A DNA stretch of 23,745 bases from a virus: IMG/VR virus record IMGVR_UViG_3300027836_000042, positions 1-23,745 of that record; one strand, given 5' to 3'. The position numbers were made by a program, and so were the translations under genes. The notes beneath the pieces were generated by a model. It did no database searches. It saw only the letters and a program-made list of their open reading frames with translations, and was not told where the DNA came from. Below, in pieces: positions 6,020 to 14,026 of the stretch (within the stretch, counting starts at the first letter, position 1; the number at the start of each line of letters is the position of its first letter).

Positions 6020-6751
6020 ATGCAAATAGAAAAAATAGTAAATATTCTCGAAAATCCAATTAATCCGAGATCTATTACAAAAGATAAATTTAAAAAACTG
6101 GTAAATAGTTTAAAAACGTTTCCAGATATGTTAAATAAAAGGCCGTTGATAGTTTATACTGATAAGGACGGAAAATACGTTGTACTCGGCGGAAACATGC
6201 GATTAAAAGCATGCAGGGAAATTGGACTAACCGAAATTCCAATAATAATTGCAGACGATTGGACCGAAGAACAAAGAAGGGAATTTTTGATAAAAGATAA
6301 CGTCGGATTTGGCGACTGGGAATGGGATACGTTAGCGAATGAATGGGACACGGATAAACTGGATAAATGGGGCCTTGATTTACCTAAAATTTCAGAAACT
6401 GAAAAATTATCGGCACTCGAGTTCGAAGATATTTATTATAAACCAATTAATAAACCAGAAATCAAATTAATAAATTGCGTTGATCTAACAAAATTTAATG
6501 CAAAAAAAGAATTTATTTTAAATTCAGATTTAAGCGAAGAAATGAAAAACGTTTTATTATTATTCGCATACAGGTTTATTAAAATAGATTTTGAGAGTGT
6601 CGCTAATTATTACTATTTTAATGCAGAAAACGAAGAAAAAACGATAATAGAACGACTTCGATTGGTGCTTTGTGATAATGGAGTTAATGGATTTATAGAG
6701 GACGATATTTTACGTATTCATGAATTACTAAACGAGTGGAACGATGATTAA
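6020..6751 (+). CDS. ParB-like N-terminal domain protein
   Basis: A 243-residue protein with an N-terminal ParB/Srx-like domain: ENPINPRSIT (11-20), PLIVYTDKDGKYVVLGGNMR (split at 42-61) with the GGNMR signature in place of GxxR, and IPIIIADDWTEEQRREFLIKDN (73-94). ParB-like domains in phages bind nucleotides (CTP or ATP) and some have nuclease or phosphotransfer activity; many stand next to DNA methylases or terminases. Residues 125-243 are acidic, helical and unassigned. The segment WEWDTLANEWD, then LDKWGLDLP, is the usual end of this domain in phage versions. It overlaps the glycosyltransferase-like gene by 8 bases, so the two are probably produced together. Confidence 0.85.
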   Translation: MQIEKIVNILENPINPRSITKDKFKKLVNSLKTFPDMLNKRPLIVYTDKDGKYVVLGGNMRLKACREIGLTEIPIIIADDWTEEQRREFLIKDNVGFGDWEWDTLANEWDTDKLDKWGLDLPKISETEKLSALEFEDIYYKPINKPEIKLINCVDLTKFNAKKEFILNSDLSEEMKNVLLLFAYRFIKIDFESVANYYYFNAENEEKTIIERLRLVLCDNGVNGFIEDDILRIHELLNEWNDD

Positions 6752-7652
6752 TATTTTTATTCCTTCATATCACAGGGCCGATAATTTAAAAACGGTTAAT
6801 TATTTCGTAAAAATAGGTTGGGAAGTTAAAAATATTCACGTATTTATTGACGATGAAACTGACGATATAGACGAATACCAGGAAAAAAGCGAAAAAGTAG
6901 GGTTTAACCTTCATATTTTTAATATGCAGCAGGCCAGGGATCGTTACGATTATGTTCACAGGCCGTCGGTATCGAGAAGGAGTGCAGGCCAGGCGAGAAA
7001 TATGTTTTACGAATTTGCTGAAAAATTAAATATTGATTTTTATATAGTGCAGGACGACGATACAAATGCTTACGAGATTAAAAGATACGGAAGGTATAAA
7101 GGCCTGGCAAATTTTGACGATATATTCAGTACATTCGAAGGAATAAAAGAATTTATGATCCGTCAAAAGATAGGACTTTTCGGGATATCACAAACAGGCG
7201 ATTTTATTGGTGGAAATAATACAAAACTTTTACGTAATAAAGTAATGAATACAACGTTCGTAAATACAAAATTTATTTATAGAGGGGAGCGAGGGATCCA
7301 GGACGACGATACCAGTCAATTTGTCGGAATAATGAATGAAGGCCTTTTTACAGGAAGTACAGGCGACGGGCTTGCGTTAAAACAAACACCTTCGGCAACG
7401 GCAAAAGGCGGTTTAACAGATCTATATAACGAGGCGAAATTATTAAATAAATCGCTTATTTGTCCGATTCAATTTCCTTCGGCAATATATGCGCAACAAC
7501 AAATTAAGAACGGCGGAAGGCTACACCATCACATTAAGGCGAAACATATTTACCCAAAAATTATTAAAACAGAAAACGTTTCGAATATTGCTTGGGATAC
7601 TTATTCGGAAGATATTAAATTTACAAACGAACCTTCCAGAATACACCGATAA
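6744..7652 (+). CDS. Putative TET-associated glycosyltransferase (TAGT) family protein
   Basis: A 302-residue protein with a GT-A-like fold outline: a beta-strand start INIFIPSYHRADNL (2-15), VFIDDETDD (33-41), FYIVQDDDTNAYEI (99-112) giving the DxD-type metal/nucleotide-sugar site, RGIQDDDTSQF (183-193) as a second acidic motif, SATAKGGLTDLY (217-228) and RLHHHIK (259-265). These motifs match what I recall of the TET-associated glycosyltransferases described in phages that add sugars to hydroxymethylated bases. The family name is from memory and no search was run. It sits between the ParB-like gene (8-base overlap) and the terminase genes. If the assignment holds, the substrate would be a modified base in phage DNA. 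No TET/JBP dioxygenase is visible here. Alternative: a generic GT-A glycosyltransferase acting on virion or host surface sugars. Confidence 0.7.
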   Translation: MINIFIPSYHRADNLKTVNYFVKIGWEVKNIHVFIDDETDDIDEYQEKSEKVGFNLHIFNMQQARDRYDYVHRPSVSRRSAGQARNMFYEFAEKLNIDFYIVQDDDTNAYEIKRYGRYKGLANFDDIFSTFEGIKEFMIRQKIGLFGISQTGDFIGGNNTKLLRNKVMNTTFVNTKFIYRGERGIQDDDTSQFVGIMNEGLFTGSTGDGLALKQTPSATAKGGLTDLYNEAKLLNKSLICPIQFPSAIYAQQQIKNGGRLHHHIKAKHIYPKIIKTENVSNIAWDTYSEDIKFTNEPSRIHR

Positions 7653-7667
7653 AACACCGATAGCAAA

Positions 7668-8045
7668 ATGGAAAAAAAAGACAAAAATAAAAACCTTCGT
7701 ACACCCTGGAAAAAAGGCGAAACGGGTAATCCAAACGGAAGGCCAAAAAGTATGGAAACAATAATAACCGAATATTTTTTGGACGAGAAAAATATGAAGT
7801 TGACTAAAACGCAGGTGCAGGATATTATTAAAAATATTTTATCAAAGAATAGGAATGATTTAACAGAACTGGCAAACAATGAAGATTTACCTTTTTGGAT
7901 AGCGTTAATCGCAAAGAAGGCAAAAAGGGACTTCGAGAAGGGATCTATACATATACTCGATGTATTATTTGATCGTGTTTACGGTAAACCAAAAGAAGAA
8001 GTCGATACTAATATTAATATTTCGAAATTTGAGTTCGACAATTAA
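7668..8045 (+). CDS. Small terminase subunit-like protein (DUF5681-type N-terminus)
   Basis: A 125-residue protein beginning with a basic stretch and the signature WKKGETGNPNGRPK (about residues 14-27), the (F/W)KKGxSGNPxGRPK motif of DUF5681 proteins that commonly precede phage large terminases. The middle is helical (KLTKTQVQDIIKNIL, ELANNEDLPFWIALIAKKA) and the end contains ILDVLFDRVYGKPKEEV, also typical of the group. It directly precedes and overlaps the large terminase gene, which supports a role in recognising phage DNA for packaging. Not all DUF5681 proteins are proven small terminases. Confidence 0.8.
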   Translation: MEKKDKNKNLRTPWKKGETGNPNGRPKSMETIITEYFLDEKNMKLTKTQVQDIIKNILSKNRNDLTELANNEDLPFWIALIAKKAKRDFEKGSIHILDVLFDRVYGKPKEEVDTNINISKFEFDN

Positions 8046-9249
8046 GGGATATAAACCGCACGAAAAACAAAAATTAATACACGATTCAATAGTAAACGAA
8101 TCGTATAAATATTATATTTTAAATATTGGACGGCAGTTCGGCAAAACAATGCTTGGAATAAATCAAAAATTATTTTGGGCGATAAATGATCCTGGCAGTT
8201 CGATAGCGTGGGTAACACCGATTTATAAACAAGGTAAAAAGGTATTCGACGAACTCGAAAAGGCAACGGCTAACAGCGGATTATTTCACTATAACAGATC
8301 TGATTTAACAGTTTATTGCAGCAATGGATCTAAAATTCAATATTTCTCTGGTGAGCGTCCAGATAATATTCGTGGTAATACTTTCGATTATTTGATCATA
8401 GACGAGTACGCATTTACCAGGCCAGAATTATGGACCGAAATACTATCGGCAACTGTATTGGTAAAAGGTAAAAAAGTTATTTTTATAAGTACACCAAAAG
8501 GTCGAAATCACTTTTATAAATTATCGTTACAGCCGAATTACGATACCAGATATAAATACTTTCATTTTACAAGTTACGATAATCCAATGATCGAAATAAA
8601 TGATCTGGAAGAAAGACGACGTAACCTTCCAGATTATGTATTTAAACAGGAATATTTAGCGGAGTTTATCGATAATGTTTCTGGCCTATTTAAGAACGTT
8701 ACGGAGTGCGTATATATTCCAGATCCAGATAAAAAAGATAATCGTTTAAATCAAAATATTTACGGAGGCCTGGATATTGGACGAGCAGACGATTATACTG
8801 TTTTAACTTTGCTGAATACAAATTACGAAATGATTTTTATAAAACGTTGGCGTCATTTAGATTGGTCTACAATTATAAATGAAGTCGGAGATATTATACA
8901 GGATTACAACGCCAGGGTAAAAGTCGAAGTAAATAATCAAGGGGACGTATTTTTCGAAATGTTACAAAATAGATTATACAGCTACGTCGAACCGTTTGTT
9001 ACAACGACAAAAAGTAAACCAATAATGATCGAGGATCTGGCGGTTTTATTTGAAAACAAAGAAATTAAAATTTTAAACGAAAATTACTTGGTAGACGAAT
9101 TAAATGCGTTTACTTATATTTACAATCAAAAGACGCGACGAGTACAATACGGTGCACCACAGGGAGTGCACGACGATAGTGTAATGAGTTTAGCGTTAGC
9201 CGTACAATCACTTAAAGATCTAAAAAATGATTACTTCGAAATTTATTGA
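8029..9249 (+). CDS. Large terminase subunit
   Basis: ATP-driven packaging motor and headful/cos nuclease. Walker A is GRQFGKTM near residues 37-44 from this start, Walker B is YLIIDEYAF, and the coupling motif region reads KKVIFISTPKG. The RNase-H-like nuclease part has GGLDIGRADDYT, the downstream VEVNNQGD and the final HDDSVMSLALA. I chose the TTG at 8029, which gives LSSTIKGYKPHEKQK and a 17-base overlap with the small terminase gene, about 406 residues. The upstream in-frame ATG at 7960 would add 23 residues (YYLIVFTVNQKK...) that look like an out-of-frame reading of the small terminase end; that start would give 429 residues. Function is secure, start is not. Confidence 0.93.
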   Translation: MSSTIKGYKPHEKQKLIHDSIVNESYKYYILNIGRQFGKTMLGINQKLFWAINDPGSSIAWVTPIYKQGKKVFDELEKATANSGLFHYNRSDLTVYCSNGSKIQYFSGERPDNIRGNTFDYLIIDEYAFTRPELWTEILSATVLVKGKKVIFISTPKGRNHFYKLSLQPNYDTRYKYFHFTSYDNPMIEINDLEERRRNLPDYVFKQEYLAEFIDNVSGLFKNVTECVYIPDPDKKDNRLNQNIYGGLDIGRADDYTVLTLLNTNYEMIFIKRWRHLDWSTIINEVGDIIQDYNARVKVEVNNQGDVFFEMLQNRLYSYVEPFVTTTKSKPIMIEDLAVLFENKEIKILNENYLVDELNAFTYIYNQKTRRVQYGAPQGVHDDSVMSLALAVQSLKDLKNDYFEIY

Positions 9250-9763
9250 AATTAAAGCGCCAGCAAGTTTAAAGGATTTAAGGATCCATAATTTAAAAGC
9301 GTTGACGTATCCGCAGTACAATATTAACAAAATGAAAATCGAGGATATAATCGAATTTTTATCACTTGTTACAAGCGCGACAAAAAATGAATTGCGTAAA
9401 ATAAAACTGGAAGATTTAAAAGATATTTTACTGCATATCGTTTCAATTTTTTCACAATATAAAATTCAGCACCCAGAAAAAAGAATAATAATAGAAGGCA
9501 AAGAATTCGATTTAATAGATCCTAAAAAAGTTGGCGTAGGTTGGCATATAGATATTTCGAACAGCGACTTCGAAAAGGATCCAGGCCGTTTGGCTGCCTT
9601 AATGTATATCGAAAGGGGAAGTAATTACGGAGATCTGGACGATAACGGAAATATGATCTATTCAAACCAGGAACGAGAAAAAATGTTTTTACGCTCGATG
9701 CCGTTAAATACCTATTTGGATTTAGTTAGTTTTTTTTTGCGCAAATCACTCGAATTAATTTAG
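9227..9763 (+). CDS. Tail assembly chaperone-like protein, zero-frame product (G-like)
   Basis: A 178-residue protein that overlaps the end of the terminase gene by 23 bases. It starts MITSKFIEIKAPASLKDLRIHNLKAL, is mostly helical (IEDIIEFLSLVTSATKNEL), and contains a GWHIDISNSDF and RLAALMYIERG segment. It ends LVSFFLRKSLELI. Immediately before its stop is a run of nine T, after which a second frame stays open (see the -1 extension). The two-product layout matches lambda G/GT-type tail assembly chaperones, which hold the tape measure during tail assembly. No sequence motif proves this; the call rests on gene layout and on membership of the tail module. Confidence 0.75.
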   Translation: MITSKFIEIKAPASLKDLRIHNLKALTYPQYNINKMKIEDIIEFLSLVTSATKNELRKIKLEDLKDILLHIVSIFSQYKIQHPEKRIIIEGKEFDLIDPKKVGVGWHIDISNSDFEKDPGRLAALMYIERGSNYGDLDDNGNMIYSNQEREKMFLRSMPLNTYLDLVSFFLRKSLELI

Positions 9764-9984
9764 ATATATTCGGAGAGGACGAGAAAGAAAAACAGCGAAT
9801 TGAAAAAAATAAAAAAGAAAAAAAAGAAAAAAAACAATTTTTTTGGGAAGAAATAATACAAATGCTTTCAGAATTTTATTCGCAATCGTGGGATGAAATT
9901 TTAAAATGGAATTATTATAAATTCAATCATAGACTAAAATTCGTTAATTTTACTAATCAAAAGAAATCTTTAAAAAATAGATAA
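9227..9984 (+). CDS. Predicted -1 frameshift fusion (GT-like) of the tail chaperone
   Basis: The -1 frame is open from just after a TAG at 9727-9729 to the TAA at 9982-9984. It reads FFFAQITRINLDIFGEDEKEKQ, then a Lys/Glu-rich stretch, then FFWEEIIQMLSEFYSQSWDEIL and a basic end QKKSLKNR (broken here into short pieces). Slippage of one base back in the T9 run (9730-9738) joins it to the first 170 or so residues of the upstream product, giving about 252 residues. The extension has no good start codon near its beginning, and the first 150 bases would otherwise be an unexplained gap, both of which favour a fusion. A homopolymer sequencing error or transcriptional slippage would give the same reading. 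Confidence 0.65.
9730..9738 (+). promoter_or_regulatory. T9 slippery run for -1 frameshifting
   Basis: Nine consecutive T, read in the zero frame as agT-TTT-TTT-TTG. Slipping back one base keeps all U-U pairing with the Phe tRNA and opens the -1 frame exactly at this point, since the -1 frame has a stop at 9727-9729. The zero-frame stop lies 23 bases downstream (9761-9763). I see no strong hairpin directly after the run. Confidence 0.65.
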
Positions 9985-9990
9985 AGTAAA

Positions 9991-10542
9991 ATGATCAACG
10001 AAGGCGACATAATTAACAATCTGGACTTCGGTACCGCAGATAATATTCTGTCGAATAAACCTAATAGCGCTTTATCAAATTTACTGTTAGATATAACTAA
10101 CGAATTGATCGCAGAAATGCGCCGAAATCTTAAAGATAGTCGCGCAACTGGTAATTTAGAACAAAGTATATTACCGACTAAAATTGAGGCCAGCAAAATC
10201 GAAGTATCGGCACCGCATTACTGGAAGTATATAAACTACGGAGTAAACGGTACAGTAATAAATCGAGGTGCGCCGACGCACGGGCCTGGTATAAATACAG
10301 GTGTAACTTTTCACGATGCTATTAAAAAGTGGATCTACGATAAAGGGATACCTTTACCAGAGGAAAAAACAATCGATGAACTGGCGTACGCAATCCAAAA
10401 CAGCTTAATTAAAAAAGGCCAAAAGGCCACGCATTTTTTTGATAAAGTAATCACGCCAGAAAAAATAAAAGAAATAAGTAAACCAATTTCAAAGCTATTA
10501 AAAGAAAGTATAATTACATTAATTAAAAAACCTAAAAAATGA
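9991..10542 (+). CDS. HK97 gp10-like head-tail joining / tail completion protein
   Basis: A 183-residue protein with LIAEMRRNLKDSRATGNLEQSI (about residues 38-60, split), then VSAPHYWKYINYGVNGT near 73-89, where xAPHYxxYxxxG is the hallmark I associate with HK97 gp10-like neck or tail completion proteins. It then has RGAPTHGPG and a helical, basic end. Such proteins sit at the head-tail interface or act in tail assembly. Starts 6 bases after the stop of the frameshifted reading frame, and its stop overlaps the next start (ATGA, 10539-10542). Assignment to the family is moderately secure; the exact place in the virion is inferred. Confidence 0.75.
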   Translation: MINEGDIINNLDFGTADNILSNKPNSALSNLLLDITNELIAEMRRNLKDSRATGNLEQSILPTKIEASKIEVSAPHYWKYINYGVNGTVINRGAPTHGPGINTGVTFHDAIKKWIYDKGIPLPEEKTIDELAYAIQNSLIKKGQKATHFFDKVITPEKIKEISKPISKLLKESIITLIKKPKK

Positions 10543-11831
10543 GTATAGGAATTTCACAGACACCGCAATTTTTAACGCCTTCAGATAATCCAATAATTTA
10601 TGGATTCGGCACAGAAAATTACCAGCCTTCGCCGAATTCTGGTTTACAAAAATATAAACTATCTTTTATTGTAAAAGTTTTTGTACAGTATATTGGCGAG
10701 GTAGGAGTCTTCGAAATTTATCCCGAATATTCAAATGGTCAATTTAGTAACAGTTATGGAAAAATAGATATATCGCCTATCATAAGATCTTATTTACAAT
10801 TACCAGATATTGTCCGATCACAGTACAGTACTGTAATATTCGATAGTGGTGTAAACGTAAGGCAGGCAAATATTTTAGTATATGAAAAATACGCAACAAC
10901 AATCGATGGTGAAACGGCCTTGCATGGTTCCGTTACCTCAAGTATTACGACAGTTTTTAAAGGAAGTTTATCGGAAAAAGAATTTCAAAATTTCAATCCG
11001 TACGATTATAATGTTGGGAATATTGATAAAAAATTCCTTACTGATAAACCTAAAATTGATTTTATTCCGCCTTATAATATTTTTGTATATATATGTGATT
11101 TTCTAAAAAACGATTCAATACATTTTTCTTATTTTGATATAGATTATTTAAACCAAATAAATTTTGACAAAATATTGAGAATAACTTATTTTAACGGGAC
11201 TAATAATGTGAACTTTGAAATACAATATCCGGCGGGCGAGCAGGGTGTATATAATAGTATTTACATTAATATAAAAGCGTTAGTTGATTTAGGCGTATTT
11301 ACGCAGGCCGTAGCGGACGGCATCGAATGGTTAGGAATTGGAGTTTTTAATCCAATTACAGATAATTTAGTTACGCCGTTTGTTTATTTAACAATTAAAA
11401 AACCTTGTTTTTATCCTGGTAAATCTTTAAAATTTTTAAATAAGTTCGGCGCGTATGATTACTTTTTATTCCAGCATAATGAACGTAAAAGCGCGTCAAT
11501 TAAAAGCTATGAATACGAAAGAGAAATTGGCGAGTGGAACAGTAATACAAATGATTTTGAAATTGATAAATTAAGGGACGGTAGGCAATCGTATTTAAAA
11601 CAAAAAACTGAAAAATTACAGCTTATTTCGGGTTATTTAAACGAGGACGAACAGAACTGGTTGACGCAATTATATGAGAGTCCTCTTGTGTACTTAAATT
11701 ATAATAATGGAGACGTTCAAAGCGTAATTATTACAAATACAAGTTTCACAATTAAACAGGATCAATACGACGAATTATATAACGAAATCGTCGATATTGA
11801 ATTTACAACTAAAAACAGCATAGAATTATGA
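10539..11831 (+). CDS. Probable tail (distal/tip) structural protein
   Basis: A 430-residue, beta-rich protein with many aromatic and Asn residues, no signal peptide and no membrane segment. It begins MSIGISQTPQFLTPSDNPIIYGF and repeats short beta segments typical of virion proteins. The C-terminal part includes KQKTEKLQLISGYLNEDEQNWLTQLYESP and a final VDIEFTTKNSIEL (given here in short pieces). Its position between the neck-like gene and another large beta-rich protein, upstream of the tape measure, fits a distal tail or baseplate hub component. I do not recognise a named family. It overlaps both neighbours by 4 bases. Confidence 0.7.
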   Translation: MSIGISQTPQFLTPSDNPIIYGFGTENYQPSPNSGLQKYKLSFIVKVFVQYIGEVGVFEIYPEYSNGQFSNSYGKIDISPIIRSYLQLPDIVRSQYSTVIFDSGVNVRQANILVYEKYATTIDGETALHGSVTSSITTVFKGSLSEKEFQNFNPYDYNVGNIDKKFLTDKPKIDFIPPYNIFVYICDFLKNDSIHFSYFDIDYLNQINFDKILRITYFNGTNNVNFEIQYPAGEQGVYNSIYINIKALVDLGVFTQAVADGIEWLGIGVFNPITDNLVTPFVYLTIKKPCFYPGKSLKFLNKFGAYDYFLFQHNERKSASIKSYEYEREIGEWNSNTNDFEIDKLRDGRQSYLKQKTEKLQLISGYLNEDEQNWLTQLYESPLVYLNYNNGDVQSVIITNTSFTIKQDQYDELYNEIVDIEFTTKNSIEL

Positions 11832-14026
11832 TAACTTCGATAGTAGTAAATAATTTTAAATTAGACCTGGCCGAAAATATAAGTGTACCTTTAAATTTTT
11901 CCTTACAGGAGTTTCGAGATCCAGAAAAAAGAAAGCGATCGTTTTCCAAAACTATAAATATTCCAGGCACGAGTAAAAATAAAAAGTTTTTTTTATCGGC
12001 CTTTAATATTAGTTTAAAAGTAACTGATTCAGTAGGATTACAATTTCAACCTAATTTAGCGCCAGAATGTATTGTTAAAAAAGGCGATATTATTATTTTT
12101 CGTGGTTTATTGAAATTAAACCAGGTTAATATTTTAGATAAAAATTATACTTTTGAATGTACAATATATTCAGAGGTTGTAAATATTTTTTCTAATTTAA
12201 AATCGATTAATTTAAACGAATTAGACTGGTCTGAATATGATCACGAATTGACAAGGGAAAACGTTTTAAGCACTTGGGAAACTTCAGTAATTAAAAACGG
12301 CGTAGCAACTTCAAATTTTAACGGTGTCTATCCTTCCAACGGTTACGATCCTATGTCGTTCGGATATCTTTATCCACTTGTTAATTATGGATTCGCACAA
12401 CCGAATAGTACGACTTATAAAGTAAATCAATTAGTACCGCACGTTTATGTAAAAGAATGCCTTATTAAGATTTTCGAATACGCCTATAAGGACACGGATA
12501 TAAAAGTAGATTATACAACTAATTTTTTTAATAATGATAATATTAAAAAAATGATTTATGGTTACGGTGGCGGAGATCAATTAAAACTTTCAGCTGCCGC
12601 GATCCTGGCTTCAAAAATTGAATTTTTAAATGCGACTTATTCAAACATGTTCGATTTACCGCCTGGTACTGGTAGTTTATGGTATTTAAACTTTAGTCAA
12701 GATTTTTTATATCTTTTGGACGAATACGGTACTATACCGTCAATACAACAAAATCAAAACACAATAGAATTCGACAACGGCGGTTATGTAAAAATAAATG
12801 TAAAAGGGCTTTATACTTTTAATATTAAAATAGTAGTTACGTATTATGGTGGAAATGTAAGTAATCCAGTGAACAACTTAACTACATTAAAAGTATATAA
12901 AAATAATACTTATTCTGTTTTTAGTAAAACAAATACTACTATAACAAATTCAACATATACTTTAAATTACACGTTTGATTTAGACTGTAATCCAGGCGAA
13001 ACTTATTCATTTGGATATACCGCATTTGTTACGAGTTCAACGCCACAAATATTAATGAGTATTACTGAATGCGATTTTACAATGTCGGCAGAAAAAAGCC
13101 AGGAATTAACCGACGGTTCTGTTGTTTCTTTAAATGCAGCTATACCAATAATAAAATGTGCTGATTTTCTTAAGGGAATTTTAAACATGTTTTATGCGAC
13201 AATTTCGGATCCGATTTATGATCCAGTTACAAGTAACAGAATTATTTATATAAATTCGTTTTCAGACTTTTATAAGGATCAAACAGAATACGACGTATGG
13301 ACAAAAAAAATTGACAAAAAAAGGGAAATTAATATCGAAAGTAATTCGTTAATCGAAGGTAAAAATTATGTTTTTCAATTTAACAGCGAGAAGGATTATT
13401 TTAATAATGAATATACTCGTATAACTGGCGATAATTACGGCGAACTGGATATATTATTCGACACGTTTCAAAGTGAAGAAAGAATTTTTAAAATGCCGTT
13501 TTCAACATATCCGTCGGTAAAAATTTCTGGATCTAATTTACGAATTCCGCATATATTAGAAAATAACGGATCAACAATTAAATCTTATAAAGGTGGCGGT
13601 CATTTAAGTTTTTACAACGGTTTAAGGCCTGGAAATTGCGCAATACAAAGGGCAGGAAACACGATACAAACAGCGAGTACAAACTATCCTATGATCCATC
13701 ATTTTAGGTTACAAAATTCACAGGATTACATACCTTTATTTGATTTACATTTTCAATCCAGGCAGTATTCGTTCGATGAAATTTTGGTGTTTCCTTCATT
13801 AAATACTTACTCAAAATATTTTGTTCGATTTATTAATGAAATGACTTCGCCAGATGCAAAACTATTAAGGGCGTATTTTAAACTAAACGATCTGGATATT
13901 TCAAACATGGATTTTAGTAAATTAAAAATGATTGACGGAAATTTATTCAGATTGTACACAATAAAGGATTACGATAATATAAATTTAGGCACAACACAAT
14001 GCGAACTTATTAAATTTTTAGGGTAA
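11828..14026 (+). CDS. Probable tail tip / tail-associated structural protein
   Basis: A 732-residue protein. The N-terminal part (MITSIVVNNFKLDLAENISVPL, then FRDPEKRKRSFSKTINIPGTSKNKKFF at about 29-55) is a pattern I know from Bacteroidota phage tail proteins. It continues with ECIVKKGDIIIFRGLLKLNQV and a long beta-rich, Asn/Thr-rich middle. The last part is FRLYTIKDYDNINLGTTQCELIKFLG. Size, position (before the tape measure in the tail block) and beta-rich make-up suit a gp27-like hub or tail-tip protein, but no catalytic motif for a wall hydrolase is seen. Its stop shares one base with the next start (taATG). Confidence 0.72.
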   Translation: MITSIVVNNFKLDLAENISVPLNFSLQEFRDPEKRKRSFSKTINIPGTSKNKKFFLSAFNISLKVTDSVGLQFQPNLAPECIVKKGDIIIFRGLLKLNQVNILDKNYTFECTIYSEVVNIFSNLKSINLNELDWSEYDHELTRENVLSTWETSVIKNGVATSNFNGVYPSNGYDPMSFGYLYPLVNYGFAQPNSTTYKVNQLVPHVYVKECLIKIFEYAYKDTDIKVDYTTNFFNNDNIKKMIYGYGGGDQLKLSAAAILASKIEFLNATYSNMFDLPPGTGSLWYLNFSQDFLYLLDEYGTIPSIQQNQNTIEFDNGGYVKINVKGLYTFNIKIVVTYYGGNVSNPVNNLTTLKVYKNNTYSVFSKTNTTITNSTYTLNYTFDLDCNPGETYSFGYTAFVTSSTPQILMSITECDFTMSAEKSQELTDGSVVSLNAAIPIIKCADFLKGILNMFYATISDPIYDPVTSNRIIYINSFSDFYKDQTEYDVWTKKIDKKREINIESNSLIEGKNYVFQFNSEKDYFNNEYTRITGDNYGELDILFDTFQSEERIFKMPFSTYPSVKISGSNLRIPHILENNGSTIKSYKGGGHLSFYNGLRPGNCAIQRAGNTIQTASTNYPMIHHFRLQNSQDYIPLFDLHFQSRQYSFDEILVFPSLNTYSKYFVRFINEMTSPDAKLLRAYFKLNDLDISNMDFSKLKMIDGNLFRLYTIKDYDNINLGTTQCELIKFLG

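Noticed and set aside
7489-7764. 91-residue plus-strand frame across the glycosyltransferase end and small terminase start
   Set aside because: Basic, unpatterned product; both overlapped genes have clear motifs in their own frames.
7960-8028. ATG at 7960 as start of the large terminase
   Set aside because: The extra 23 residues overlap conserved codons of the small terminase and look like noise; the TTG at 8029 gives a normal terminase start. Not excluded.
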